64,000 nucleotides of DNA from Chlamydiales bacterium (lineage in GTDB: Bacteria > Chlamydiota > Chlamydiia > Chlamydiales > JACKPQ01). Under the pieces are notes generated by a model. It did not search any database. It had not been told where the DNA came from and saw only the letters and a list, made by a program, of their open reading frames with translations. The stretch is taken from assembly GCA_024233435.1 (NCBI GenBank), contig JACKPQ010000001.1, positions 310,001 through 374,000 on the forward strand, given 5' to 3'. Shown piece after piece: positions 33,124 to 42,337 of this stretch. A program made the translations under genes and the position numbers. Every line of letters starts with the position of its first letter. Position 1 is the first letter of the stretch.

Positions 33124-34172
33124 GATTTTACATCGACCCAAATTTCTCGTAAAGCTTGTTCTGGAATCAGGATGCGGTAAAAGTGAAGCTCATTGAAGCG
33201 CTTGAGGGCTTCAGCGTGATTTTTAAGATATTCGTCGTTGATATCGGGAAGGTGGCCTTGGATGGCTGGGAAGGTGGTTACATCGCATGAGCGTTTTGTC
33301 ATAACATCTGGTCTATAGATATAGTTTAGGAAGTGGTAAGCTGCAGCCTTGTTTTGTGCGTGAGTGGGAATAGCAATGTTTTCAACGGTGATAAACGAGC
33401 CCTCTTTTGGGATGGCAAAGCGGATAAAGGGAAAGTCTTTTGCCATGCGGTAATGGAAAGATGATGAGGTTACGGCCAGGGGGCAGTTTTTTGTAGCAAT
33501 GAGGTATCCAGCTCGGTAGTTGGCATATGCTTCAACGCGCTTTTTTTGCTTTTTCATAAGAGCGCGCGTTGCTTGGACTTGGTCATCGCTTAGATCATTT
33601 TGGTTACCATGCAAGTAGAAGCTGGCAATATTAAAAGCTTCGATGGCATCGTTTGTCATGGCAACGGTGTAGGGTTGATCTTCGAAAACTTGTTTCCATG
33701 AAAGGGTTGTATCAAAATATTCGCCATCATAGCTAAGTCCATAGACGTCCCATTGCAGCGGAAGGGTGTAGGTGTTTTTGGGATCGTAGTCGTGGCCTAA
33801 AAGAGAGGGCTCTAGAGTTTTTAAAAAGTCGAGTTTTGATTTTTCAAGGGGTTGGATCATCTCTTCTTCGATGAGAATTTTAACAGCATAATCTGAAGGG
33901 ATAATGAGATCATGGCCTTTACCTCTCATCGATTTGAGTTTGACTAAGAGCTCTTCATTGGAATCATAGAAATTGAGATGGACTTTGATTCCAGTTTCTT
34001 TTTCAAAGTCGTGAATGAGCTCTTCTGTGAAGATATCTCCCCAGGTGAAAACGTTTAGGGTGCTTTCGGATTTGGATGTATTAAATTTGGGGATGTAAAG
34101 AAGCGAGAAGATAAACATCACCCACATCAAGCAGAGGAAAATACGGATTGAGAGTCTTGGGTTTTTATTCAT
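33120..34172 (-). CDS. potD: Polyamine-type ABC transporter substrate-binding protein
   Basis: From the ATG at 34172 (TAATG overlap with potC) the protein has 350 residues. An N-terminal hydrophobic signal/anchor (IRIFLCLMWVMFIFSLLYIP) leads into the PotD/PotF fold: LNVFTWGDIFTEELIHDFEKETGIKV (shortened reading of its first strand), DLIIPSDYAV, QWDVYGLSYDG. No lipobox Cys is evident, so it may be membrane-tethered or soluble. Ligand residues cannot be assigned with certainty; spermidine, putrescine or another cationic compound is likely. The longer upstream frame belongs to potC. Confidence 0.88.
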   Translation of the reverse strand: MNKNPRLSIRIFLCLMWVMFIFSLLYIPKFNTSKSESTLNVFTWGDIFTEELIHDFEKETGIKVHLNFYDSNEELLVKLKSMRGKGHDLIIPSDYAVKILIEEEMIQPLEKSKLDFLKTLEPSLLGHDYDPKNTYTLPLQWDVYGLSYDGEYFDTTLSWKQVFEDQPYTVAMTNDAIEAFNIASFYLHGNQNDLSDDQVQATRALMKKQKKRVEAYANYRAGYLIATKNCPLAVTSSSFHYRMAKDFPFIRFAIPKEGSFITVENIAIPTHAQNKAAAYHFLNYIYRPDVMTKRSCDVTTFPAIQGHLPDINDEYLKNHAEALKRFNELHFYRILIPEQALREIWVDVKS

Positions 34173-34936
34173 TAGAAGATCCTCGTGCGAATTTTCGGTG
34201 AGAAAAAGAGAGCGACAAGGCCACAGCTGAGCAGGATCAAGATTGTGGATAGTGCGTTGACAACAGGGGTGAGGCCGCTGCGGATGAGAGCGAGTAGATA
34301 AAGTGAAAGGGTTGTAACGCTGGACCCTGCGCAAAAATATGAGAGAATGAAGTCATCAAAGGAGATAATAAAAACGAGCAGCCCTGTTGCAATCATTGAA
34401 GGGCGCAGCAAAGGTAGAGTGACTTTGAAGAAGGTTTGCAAAGGGCTTGCACCTAAATCAAGAGAGGCTTCTGTCAGACGTGTGTCAATGGATAGGTAGC
34501 GTGTGTAGAGCACAGGAATGACAAAGCCAAGGCCTAGCACAGTATGCGCTGCAATGAGTGTAGGCATTCCAAGAGGAACGGATAACATCGTAAAATAGCC
34601 GATGAGACCAACGGCCAAAACGGTCTCAGGGATGATCAGATTGCCATAGTAAAGAGATAAAAACTTACCCACGCGGCCACCGCTTGATCTGTAGAAGATG
34701 AGCATGACCCCCATAGCAAGGCTAATGAACGTTGAGGCAATTGCAATAATCAGTGAATTGGAAAGGGCTGACCAGAGCTCTGACGATCTGAAAAGCTCTC
34801 GGTACCAGTGCATTGTAAAGTTTGCCCACGGGGCGGGGAAGCTTTTGCTATTGAAAGAGTAGGTAACAAGAACTGCAACGGGAGCATACAGAAACAAGTA
34901 GGTTAAGGCAATAGGAGCGCGCTTGAGCCACTTCAT
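34172..34936 (-). CDS. potC: Polyamine-type ABC transporter permease PotC
   Basis: The protein has 254 residues from ATG 34936, overlapping the potB stop (ATGA). Six membrane spans begin with IALTYLFLYAPVAVLVTYSF. The permease EAA loop that contacts the ATPase is EASLDLGASPLQTFFKVTLP. It ends TAATG into potD. An upstream extension to 35017 lies in potB and is not coding. Confidence 0.92.
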   Translation of the reverse strand: MKWLKRAPIALTYLFLYAPVAVLVTYSFNSKSFPAPWANFTMHWYRELFRSSELWSALSNSLIIAIASTFISLAMGVMLIFYRSSGGRVGKFLSLYYGNLIIPETVLAVGLIGYFTMLSVPLGMPTLIAAHTVLGLGFVIPVLYTRYLSIDTRLTEASLDLGASPLQTFFKVTLPLLRPSMIATGLLVFIISFDDFILSYFCAGSSVTTLSLYLLALIRSGLTPVVNALSTILILLSCGLVALFFSPKIRTRIF

Positions 34937-35799
34937 GCAAATCTCCTGATGAGAAACGCTTTGATTTTGTCTATGGAAAAATAGAGAATACCAGCCCAGA
35001 TAAGAAGGAAAAGGCAACTGAGCAGTGTAAAGGCTGCTCCAAGTGAGACGGTGGTCTCGCCTAAAATATACTGTGTGACAACGCTACCCACGAAATAAAA
35101 CTTATCGCCACCCATGACCTCTGGAATGATGAATTCGCCAAATGCTGGAATGAAGACCAAGAAAAAGCCGACAACGACAGCTGGCATAGAAAGGGGTAAA
35201 ATCACTCCTAGAAAGGTGCGCCTGAAATTGGCTCCCAAATCAAGAGAGGCCTCGATCAGGTCTTCATCAAAGCGCTCTAAAGCTGAATAAATGGGCAATA
35301 CCATGAAAGGGAGGTAGTAATAGATCATCATTAGAGCAATTGCAAACCATGAATTGAGCATGTGCAGGGGCTCCTTAATCAACCCCAGCGTCATCAGCAT
35401 GTTATTGATAAATCCTTCTCTTTCGAGAACGAAAAACCAGGCCGATACATGCAAGAGAAAGTTTGTCCAAAAGGGGACAATCAGAAAAAAGAGCATGATG
35501 GTTTTGAAGCGGCCTGCGCGAAAAGCAATAAAATAGGCTAGGGGATAGGCGATGACAAGACAGATGCAGGCTGTTGAGAGTGCAAGAAGAAGCGAGCTAA
35601 ACATGATGCCAACATAGGTGCCGTTGAGCAAAGGTTTAAAGTTAGCTAGTGTGAGCTGCTCCCAGCCACTTGATTTTTCTGTGCCAACAAAGCTTGAGAT
35701 GACAAGAATACAAAGGGGGATATAGAAAAACAAAAGCTGCCAAAGAATGGCTGGGCTACCTAGGGCAAAGGGGACGTGGCGCTTGAGTTGCTTAAACAT
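34933..35799 (-). CDS. potB: Polyamine-type ABC transporter permease PotB
   Basis: The 288-residue inner-membrane permease begins directly after the potA stop (TAA then ATG). It has six spans, for example AILWQLLFFYIPLCILVIS, and the EAA loop EASLDLGANFRRTFLGVILP. It pairs with PotC to form the translocation path, driven by PotA. Confidence 0.92.
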   Translation of the reverse strand: MFKQLKRHVPFALGSPAILWQLLFFYIPLCILVISSFVGTEKSSGWEQLTLANFKPLLNGTYVGIMFSSLLLALSTACICLVIAYPLAYFIAFRAGRFKTIMLFFLIVPFWTNFLLHVSAWFFVLEREGFINNMLMTLGLIKEPLHMLNSWFAIALMMIYYYLPFMVLPIYSALERFDEDLIEASLDLGANFRRTFLGVILPLSMPAVVVGFFLVFIPAFGEFIIPEVMGGDKFYFVGSVVTQYILGETTVSLGAAFTLLSCLFLLIWAGILYFSIDKIKAFLIRRFA

Positions 35800-36894
35800 T
35801 TAAGCCTCCAAGAGAACGACGTTTTCTTTCTGCCAATAGAGGTAAACCTCATCATCATAGTCGATGTGCTCTTGAGGGAAGTGCTCTTCATTTTGCTCAA
35901 AGACCTGCACAAGCATGTTGTTTGGCAAGTTGATGTTATATTGGGTGGATCTGCCATGGTAGACAATTGAGTGTACAGAGCCTTTGACAGTGTTAGAAAA
36001 ATTATAAACATCGGGCTTTTTGGAGATGAAAATTTTCTCAGGGCGGATACTCATTGTGATTTTGCCACCATTGCGCATCCACTCTTTTTTCTGGGGTGCA
36101 AAGATTTGGAACTGGCCAAGCTCTGGCACTTCGACGCAAGGCTCTGTATCGAGATTGCGCAGAAGGCCTTGTACAATGTTGGTTGTGCCAACAAATTGCG
36201 CAACAAATGAATTTGCTGGAAACTCGTAAATTTCTTTTGGAGTGCCAATCTGAACGATCTCGCCTTTGTTATTCATAATAGCCATGTGGTCTGCGACGGT
36301 AAGGGCTTCAAATTGGTCGTGCGTGACGTAGATAAAGGTCATTTTTAAGTCATCTTGCAGCTCGATGAGCTCAAGCAACAGGCGCTCGCGCAGCTTAAAA
36401 TCGAGGGCTGATAAGGGCTCATCCAGAAGCAAGACGTCGGGCTCGTCTAAAATGGCCCTGGCAATGGCGACGCGCTGCTGCTGCCCACCAGAGAGTTGCT
36501 TGGGTTTCTTATCCACATGGTCTTCCAGGTGAAACGCCGCCATCAAGCGATTGACCCGTTTTTGGATTTCAGCTTTTGGTAGCCCTTTGACCTTTAGGCT
36601 ATAGGCGACATTGTCAAAAACCGATAAATGGGGAAACAAAGCATAATTTTGAAAAACGGTGTTTATACTGCGCTTATGAATGGGCCAATCGGTGATGTCA
36701 GTATCGCCGAGCATGATAACGCCCGCATCGACCTTTTCAAACCCTCCGATGAGCCTAAGCAGAGTCGTTTTGCCACAGCCACTGGGGCCGAGCAGTGCAA
36801 AAAACTCACCCGCTGGGATCGTCAAGTCGATCTCATCGAGGATACAGTTGGTGCTAATTGCTTTTTTGACACCCTTTAGCTGAATACTTCTCAT
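35800..36894 (-). CDS. potA: Polyamine-type ABC transporter ATPase PotA
   Basis: The protein has 364 residues from ATG 36894 (a TTG two codons earlier is possible). It has Walker A GPSGCGKTTLL, Q-loop VFQNYALFPHLSV, signature LSGGQQQRVAIARA, Walker B VLLLDEPLSALD and the H-loop YVTHDQFEAL. A C-terminal TOBE regulatory domain begins at about residue 240 (SFVAQFVGTTNIVQG). First gene of potABCD plus a methyltransferase. A TATAAT lies at 36908-36903 on this strand, only about 10 bases from the ATG, with no clear -35. Confidence 0.93.
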   Translation of the reverse strand: MRSIQLKGVKKAISTNCILDEIDLTIPAGEFFALLGPSGCGKTTLLRLIGGFEKVDAGVIMLGDTDITDWPIHKRSINTVFQNYALFPHLSVFDNVAYSLKVKGLPKAEIQKRVNRLMAAFHLEDHVDKKPKQLSGGQQQRVAIARAILDEPDVLLLDEPLSALDFKLRERLLLELIELQDDLKMTFIYVTHDQFEALTVADHMAIMNNKGEIVQIGTPKEIYEFPANSFVAQFVGTTNIVQGLLRNLDTEPCVEVPELGQFQIFAPQKKEWMRNGGKITMSIRPEKIFISKKPDVYNFSNTVKGSVHSIVYHGRSTQYNINLPNNMLVQVFEQNEEHFPQEHIDYDDEVYLYWQKENVVLLEA

Positions 36895-37014
36895 TAGCAA
36901 TGATTATAAGTTATTTTCTGTTTTTCATAAAGAAAAAATGCCGATTATAAAGGAAATTTTTGACTTGAGATTTGGGACGAATTCAGGCACAGTGCTCTAT
37001 TCAAGGAGAGTGCT

Positions 37015-37971
37015 ATGGAAAAAAGAAAACTTGTCATTATTGGATCGGGACCAGCTGGCTATACAGCCGCCATTTATGCAGCTCGAGCTAATCTAGAGCC
37101 ACTACTTTATGAAGGTTTTTTTTCTGGTCCTGCTGGTGGGCAGCTGATGACAACCACCGATGTCGAAAACTATCCCGGATTTCCAGACGGCATTACAGGC
37201 CCTGATATGATGGAAGCCTTTAGAAAGCAGGCTCTAAAGTTTGGCACAACGATTTTAACTGAAGACGTTAAAGAGGTCGATTTTTCCAAACGTCCGTTCA
37301 TCATTAAAGGAAAAACCGAGGTAGAAGCTGAAAGTGTGATCATTGCCACGGGAGCAACTGCGAAGCGCTTGGAGATTCCTGGAGCTGGTGATCAAGAGTT
37401 TTGGCAGAAGGGAGTGACTGCGTGCGCCGTATGTGATGGCGCTATGCCTATCTTTAGAGATAAGCATGTCATCGTCATTGGTGGGGGAGACACTGCCATG
37501 GAAGATGCACTTTTTATGACAAAGTATGCTAGCAAAGTGACAATTGTGCACAGACGCGATGCATTTAGAGCCTCTAAAATCATGGCTGAGCGAGCGCTCG
37601 ATCATCCTAAAATTGAGGTTGCATGGAACAGTGTCGTCACAAAAATTGAGGGTGGCAATGTCGTAGAAAAAGTCACAATTCAGGACATCAACAAAAAAGA
37701 GGAAAGGTCTGTTGAGGCTTCAGGCGTCTTTTTTGCCATTGGTCATAAGCCAAATACCGATTTCCTAGCAGGCCAGATCGATCTTTATGATAACGGCTAC
37801 ATCAAAGTAAAACCTGGGCGCACCACGACAAACGTTGAAGGCGTTTTTGCTGCAGGTGATGTCCAGGACTTTATCTACCGCCAGGCAGTTTCGGCTGCCG
37901 GTAGCGGATGCATGGCAGCGCTTGATGCAGAGCGCTTTTTGGTTGAACACCCCCTTTTGGTGGCTCGATGA
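37015..37971 (+). CDS. trxB: Thioredoxin reductase
   Basis: TrxB reduces thioredoxin with NADPH through FAD and a redox disulfide. The 318-residue protein has the FAD motif [17 protein letters not shown], the redox CAVC in [11 protein letters not shown], the NADPH motif [13 protein letters not shown] and the C-terminal FAD segment [26 protein letters not shown] precedes the ATG. It overlaps the next gene by ATGA. Confidence 0.96.
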   Translation: MEKRKLVIIGSGPAGYTAAIYAARANLEPLLYEGFFSGPAGGQLMTTTDVENYPGFPDGITGPDMMEAFRKQALKFGTTILTEDVKEVDFSKRPFIIKGKTEVEAESVIIATGATAKRLEIPGAGDQEFWQKGVTACAVCDGAMPIFRDKHVIVIGGGDTAMEDALFMTKYASKVTIVHRRDAFRASKIMAERALDHPKIEVAWNSVVTKIEGGNVVEKVTIQDINKKEERSVEASGVFFAIGHKPNTDFLAGQIDLYDNGYIKVKPGRTTTNVEGVFAAGDVQDFIYRQAVSAAGSGCMAALDAERFLVEHPLLVAR

Positions 37972-38774
37972 GGTTGCTGGCTTTCCTAGCATTAACGGGG
38001 AGTCTTTGTGCATTTGAATATAAGCCGTGGTTTGGCAAGCTCTGGGAATTTGAATTTCGACCCGCTTACACATTTCGTTATTACAATGATGTCCAAAATG
38101 GATTTAACCCCAGAGACTATTCATCAGTAGATCAGTGGATTGAATATGGTTTAGGACTATCGCCTTGGCAAACAATCGATGTGCAGGTTGAGATGAACTA
38201 CGCAGATACCCATCGCCACGCATGGTCATATTTAAGCACAGCAGTGCTGTTTCGTTATTTAGCATGGGATGATATTGCTGGCGATCCAGTGAGTTGGACC
38301 TTAAATGCTTCAATGCGCTCTGTGAATGGCCACTTTTTAGACGACGTTTCCATTCCTTATCACGCAAACCTCAACCTTGATTTGAGCACGGCTATTGGCA
38401 AAGAGTTTGATAAGCTCTACAACTGGGTTGTGCGGGTTTGGGGGCTATTTGGATTTGGCATTGGTAACCGCGGCGCACCATACCTAACAGCTTTAGCTCG
38501 AGTTGAGGGCAACTTGAGCGATTGCCAAAGGCTTGGGATTGTCGTTGACAGCTTATGGGGACTTGGCGGTCAGCAAGGAGTGAATGTCGATCGCTTCAAC
38601 TCGTATGCTAACATTAATCATCAATCCGTTGATGTTGGCGGGCGATACACCTATCAATTTGGCGTGTGGGGCGATTTATCGCTTAGCTACACCTACCGCG
38701 TTTATGCGCATAATTTTCCTCAAAATGCTCAAACGGCGCGGGTTGAATACCGTATGCCGTTTGCGGTGTTTTAA
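37968..38774 (+). CDS. Probable outer-membrane beta-barrel protein
   Basis: This 268-residue protein has a short signal peptide ([15 protein letters not shown]). The mature part is rich in alternating aromatic strands ([28 protein letters not shown]) and ends in a terminal Phe (RMPFAVF), the usual outer-membrane insertion signal. No helical membrane spans. It is coupled to trxB (ATGA) and to the F-box gene (TAATG). Probably a conserved chlamydial envelope protein; no specific role can be assigned. Confidence 0.72.
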   Translation: MRLLAFLALTGSLCAFEYKPWFGKLWEFEFRPAYTFRYYNDVQNGFNPRDYSSVDQWIEYGLGLSPWQTIDVQVEMNYADTHRHAWSYLSTAVLFRYLAWDDIAGDPVSWTLNASMRSVNGHFLDDVSIPYHANLNLDLSTAIGKEFDKLYNWVVRVWGLFGFGIGNRGAPYLTALARVEGNLSDCQRLGIVVDSLWGLGGQQGVNVDRFNSYANINHQSVDVGGRYTYQFGVWGDLSLSYTYRVYAHNFPQNAQTARVEYRMPFAVF

Positions 38775-40057
38775 TGAGCCCTGTGTTGATCAACGCAGAC
38801 TGCTGGGAAATAATTTTTCGCTACTTGGACGTTAGCGACTGGCGAAATTGCTTTGATACATGCAGATACTTCCGTTTTCTTTTGCAAGCAATGATTGAGC
38901 TCAAACAAGGTCAAAGACAACTGGCAGAGAGGTATCCCCAAATTGCCTTATCAGATACAAAGCCTGGTATTGAAGAGATAAGGCGCATTGCTTGTCGCTC
39001 TTATTTTAACCAATCCCCAGACACGCCAATTGTTAACTGCTCTTGGTTAGACTTGTGCCAATTTGAGCGCCAAAGCCCATTGGTTGATGCTCGCTTCTAT
39101 AAGTCTTTCACTAGTTTTAACTATTCTGAGCTGCTCGCTCTTGCAAAGAGCGATCTAATGAAAAATCCAACACATTGCCTGAAGAGGTTGCTCTGCTATA
39201 TTTCAAAACATGTCCGCATGCGCTTTATTCCATGTTTTCCCAATCAGTGGCCACTGGTCCATGCGCTAGCGTCCATCGTGAGACATCTGCCAAAGCCTTT
39301 AATGGCAAAGATGCTCAGTGAGTTAACTGCATTTGAGAGAATTGAGTTGATTAAAGTCCTTTATCCATTGCGATTCTCAATAGAGGCATGGGCCGAATTA
39401 GGTTTGGATGTAAGTAGAGCGGGTTTATCTCGCATTGTGGTCAAGCAAATGATTTGGCTCAAGCGCGGATCAATGCAAGGCGTGCAAGAAGTTTGGCAAC
39501 AAGCTGCCTATATCAATAGCGGTCTTGCTATTCAAAAGTTCTTGGACCATCGCCTCAAAGAGGCTATGGAGTCAGTAGACATCCAAAGGCAAATAGCTTG
39601 GGATAACGACAAGGATAATCTTACCCACGGATTAGGGGAGTTAGACGGTCTATTGAGAGAAGGCGGGGACGCTATCTTAAAAGCTGAGAGATGCCTATCG
39701 CTCGTTTCAATTTTTCACCAAGTGATAAGGCGCAGCTTTAAAGATCAAAAGGCATTTAAGAGAAGAAGCAGTGAGCTTACTAAGGATCTTAAGCAAGTAA
39801 TAGCTGACAGCATTGAGATAGCGATTAGAGATCTGCGATGGCTCGGCAGTAAATCCTTACTCTGTGAAGCAGACTTGGAGTTGATCCAAGAGAATGAAGG
39901 GTTATTTACTAACGCAGAGGTTCTAGAAATTGGGATGATTTTCAATCCTTTGAGGGCATCTTTAGAAGAGCCACCGCACTTGCGTGACTCTTGCAGTGAC
40001 TTACGGAAATGTCAATCGTTTGCTTTTGGAAGCCACTCCCGACAAATGTCGCAATAG
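38774..40057 (+). CDS. F-box domain protein, candidate host-targeted effector
   Basis: The protein has 427 residues. Residues 5-38 fit the F-box pattern: a leading hydrophobic-Pro-like turn, ADCWEIIFRYLDVSDWRNC, then CRYFRFLLQ (consensus LP.E.l..If.yLd..dl.....Cr.w..ll). F-box proteins recruit targets to host SCF ubiquitin ligases, and several amoeba-associated chlamydiae encode many. The rest is helical, with no repeat I can name. Start overlaps the barrel gene (TAATG). The last 38 codons run antisense into acpS, where the tail EEPPHLRDSCSDLRKC looks non-native. Effector role is inferred. Confidence 0.68.
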   Translation: MSPVLINADCWEIIFRYLDVSDWRNCFDTCRYFRFLLQAMIELKQGQRQLAERYPQIALSDTKPGIEEIRRIACRSYFNQSPDTPIVNCSWLDLCQFERQSPLVDARFYKSFTSFNYSELLALAKSDLMKNPTHCLKRLLCYISKHVRMRFIPCFPNQWPLVHALASIVRHLPKPLMAKMLSELTAFERIELIKVLYPLRFSIEAWAELGLDVSRAGLSRIVVKQMIWLKRGSMQGVQEVWQQAAYINSGLAIQKFLDHRLKEAMESVDIQRQIAWDNDKDNLTHGLGELDGLLREGGDAILKAERCLSLVSIFHQVIRRSFKDQKAFKRRSSELTKDLKQVIADSIEIAIRDLRWLGSKSLLCEADLELIQENEGLFTNAEVLEIGMIFNPLRASLEEPPHLRDSCSDLRKCQSFAFGSHSRQMSQ

Positions 40058-40295
40058 GTTTGCCCCGCCCATCGTTTGAAATTTCAATATCAAGCCAAGA
40101 TAGGTCTTTGCCAAAGCCTGTTCCTAAAGCCTTTGCAATGGCCTCTTTCGCTGCAAAGCGGCCAGCTAGGCGCACGGCGTTTCCCGCGCAGTCATCTTGC
40201 TCTTTTTTAGTAAAAATACGGTCCAGAAAATGCTGACCGTGATCATCAATGGCTTTTTTGATGCGATCAATCTCAATGATGTCGATACCAATCAT
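39942..40295 (-). CDS. acpS: Holo-ACP synthase
   Basis: AcpS moves phosphopantetheine from CoA to the ACP serine. The 117-residue protein has MIGIDIIEIDRIKKAI (catalytic Asp), FAAKEAIAKALGTGFGKDLSW (metal-binding Glu and Lys) and the C-terminal VSHCKSHASAVAL. The ATG overlaps the PIN-TRAM stop by 4 bases. It overlaps the F-box gene 3' end by 116 bases, convergently. It would serve both ACPs at 31 kb. Confidence 0.95.
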   Translation of the reverse strand: MIGIDIIEIDRIKKAIDDHGQHFLDRIFTKKEQDDCAGNAVRLAGRFAAKEAIAKALGTGFGKDLSWLDIEISNDGRGKPIATFVGSGFQKQTIDISVSHCKSHASAVALLKMPSKD

Positions 40296-41326
40296 TCTTC
40301 ACCAAGAGCATTGCAGAAGATCATTCTCCCAGAAGATGTGTGCTTGACAGAGAGTACCTGGGCGTCGACCACTTCTCCGATATAATCTCCACCACCGTTG
40401 ACAACAACCATTGTCCCATCATCGAGATAACCAACGCCTTGTCTTGGCTCTTTGCCGGGTCTCTGTATTCGAATTGAGAGCTGCTCGCCTGCTTGCATAA
40501 GGGGTTTTAATGCATTTGAGAGGGCGTGAATATTGATAAAGCGCACGCCTTCAACCGAGGCAACGTCAATGCGAGAAATATCTGATGTAAGAACATTGGC
40601 ATCAAGTAATCGCGAGAGGCGAATTAACTTTCCCACATGATCCCGAGTCTCAGGAAAATCAGTATCATTATAGCGCAGATTCAAGTGAGATATCCCTTCT
40701 AGTTTTTTAAGAACGTCCAAGGCTCTGCGCGCGTGAGCTTTTTCATGCTCGTCGCCCGTTTCTGATTCCTCATACAGATGCTTTATGATGAAACGTGGGA
40801 CAATGAGGTGATGGTCGATGAGACCTGTTGCACAAAAATCGATTAGGCGTGCATCGCTCAAAGCGGATGAATCAATGACCAAGTCTTTTTTCTGCTGGCT
40901 AGAAGGTGCTAAGCGGACAAATGGGATGCTAATATAGATTTCATCAGCAGAGCGCAGTGTCATCAAAGTGCCCAGATACAGCCCAAAAATAAAGAACCCG
41001 ATTTTAATGATCTCAACTGTTGCAACATTTAAATTGTCAGTGATCATCGTAAAATCTAAAAGCGCACCAAAGACTAGGACAAGGGCCTGTCCCATCAAAT
41101 ACCCGATGAAGAGGCCAACGATTGCGATATTGAAAGAACGCAAATTAAATTTACGGAAAATCGTATCAAAGATCATCAAAAGACCAATTAACGCCAAACC
41201 ACCAACAAGTCCAATCAAAAGACCAAAGCCCAAACTAGTTTCTGGGAGGGCAACAGCGTAAACGGACAGAAAAACAACGCATAAAATCGCAAAGAAAATG
41301 CGCGTAAAAATCAGAGAAATATTCAT
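40292..41326 (-). CDS. Membrane PIN-TRAM domain protein (YacL-like)
   Basis: From ATG 41326 (AAGGATG upstream) the protein has 344 residues. Four N-terminal membrane spans cover about residues 1-130. A PIN nuclease-like domain follows (VIDSSALSDARLIDFCATG ... NVLTSDISRI with acidic metal-binding residues). A C-terminal TRAM domain comes last (KEPRQGVGYLDDGTMVVVNG). YacL/YcaL-type proteins are widespread in bacteria, probably RNA-related, without a settled function. It is translationally coupled to acpS. Confidence 0.88.
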   Translation of the reverse strand: MNISLIFTRIFFAILCVVFLSVYAVALPETSLGFGLLIGLVGGLALIGLLMIFDTIFRKFNLRSFNIAIVGLFIGYLMGQALVLVFGALLDFTMITDNLNVATVEIIKIGFFIFGLYLGTLMTLRSADEIYISIPFVRLAPSSQQKKDLVIDSSALSDARLIDFCATGLIDHHLIVPRFIIKHLYEESETGDEHEKAHARRALDVLKKLEGISHLNLRYNDTDFPETRDHVGKLIRLSRLLDANVLTSDISRIDVASVEGVRFINIHALSNALKPLMQAGEQLSIRIQRPGKEPRQGVGYLDDGTMVVVNGGGDYIGEVVDAQVLSVKHTSSGRMIFCNALGEE

Positions 41327-41396
41327 CTTACATCCTTTGAATAAAATATAGAATAATGCAAGTTTTTTGTCGACGTGGCTCTCTTTTTCAGATATC

Positions 41397-41876
41397 ATGC
41401 CGCATATGAGTCTAACACATATTAAAGCAATTTTTATCTCAGGGATGACTTGGCTTGTTATTGGAGCCCTTTTGCTCTATAAAGGTCTTTATTACTTGGT
41501 CATGTGTCTTTTTGATCAGCCCAAGCCACTAACGCACCTGAGCGGATGGGTAGGTGGCGTGCAAAATGGGATTTTACTTCTAGTTGCACTCGGTCTTGTC
41601 ATTGGTTTTATGAAAGGGCGCTATGTCTTGAGTAAGACGGTGCGCAAAGTAACCCATAAGATCATATTGCAGCCATCACCACTTCACCTCAAAGATGTTT
41701 ATTCTAAGCGTTACCTCTTGCTAATAGGCTCAATGATGATCCTTGGCATGACCATGCGCCTTGTCCCGATCGGCAACGATATCCGTGGACTTATCGATAC
41801 GGCCATTGGCTTTGCGCTCATGAATGGCGCGCTTCTTTACTTTCGCCTGGCACTCGCCCTCAAAAATCAGACTTGA
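41397..41876 (+). CDS. Inner-membrane protein, unknown
   Basis: The protein has about 159 residues from ATG 41397 (another ATG at 41406; neither has a strong ribosome site). Four hydrophobic spans are seen: FISGMTWLVIGALLLYKGLY, ILLLVALGLVIGF, YLLLIGSMMILGMTM and LIDTAIGFALMNGALLYF. Divergent from the PIN-TRAM gene. It looks like a conserved small polytopic protein; I cannot name a family. Confidence 0.65.
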   Translation: MPHMSLTHIKAIFISGMTWLVIGALLLYKGLYYLVMCLFDQPKPLTHLSGWVGGVQNGILLLVALGLVIGFMKGRYVLSKTVRKVTHKIILQPSPLHLKDVYSKRYLLLIGSMMILGMTMRLVPIGNDIRGLIDTAIGFALMNGALLYFRLALALKNQT

Positions 41877-41907
41877 TTCTTCATTTTTGCTAGCTTGATT
41901 TCCGCTT

Positions 41908-42315
41908 CTATATTTTATGGTAACTAGAATTTTTGAGGATTTGGGTGGCGCGGTAGATTTGCTCTAAGAGAATCAATCGGGTCATCTGGTGGGTGAAGGT
42001 GAGGGGCGATAGACTGATGAGATGAGAGGCTTGGGCTTTGATGGGAGCGGGCAAGCCTGTGGCGCCTCCAATGAGAATGTGGCGGGGAGAGTGGGTTTCA
42101 AAGAATAAAGCAAAATCTTCACTTGTCATGGACTGGCCATTGGGATCGAGGGCAATGAAGCTTGAGAGCTTGGCTGCGGCCGCGTAGAGGCTCTCATCGT
42201 CTTTATAAAGTTTCCATTCAATGGGAAAGGGTAAGCGCTTTTCGTATTCGGCAAGGGCCGCAATGAGCCATGGCTCTTTGGCTTTGCCTGTATTGTAAAT
42301 CTTGATCTTTGCCAT
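41908..42315 (-). CDS. rlmH: 23S rRNA pseudouridine1915 N3-methyltransferase
   Basis: This SPOUT-class methyltransferase modifies helix 69 of 23S rRNA. The 135-residue protein has ILIGGATGLPAPI (SAM-binding knot) and the diagnostic C-terminus LTFTHQMTRLILLEQIYRA...YHK. It is slightly shorter than E. coli RlmH (155). Its start overlaps the region of the divergent lgt start. Confidence 0.94.
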   Translation of the reverse strand: MAKIKIYNTGKAKEPWLIAALAEYEKRLPFPIEWKLYKDDESLYAAAAKLSSFIALDPNGQSMTSEDFALFFETHSPRHILIGGATGLPAPIKAQASHLISLSPLTFTHQMTRLILLEQIYRATQILKNSSYHKI

Positions 42316-42337
42316 GAAACCATGGTATCATAAAGTC

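Noticed and set aside
34173..34334. N-terminal extension of potD
   Set aside because: The extension is antisense-free but lies wholly within potC in another frame, and the signal sequence starts at the 34172 ATG.
36902..36931. Promoter for potA from a perfect TATAAT
   Set aside because: It is only about 10 bases from the potA ATG and has no recognisable -35 at 16-18 bases, so it was not listed as a feature.
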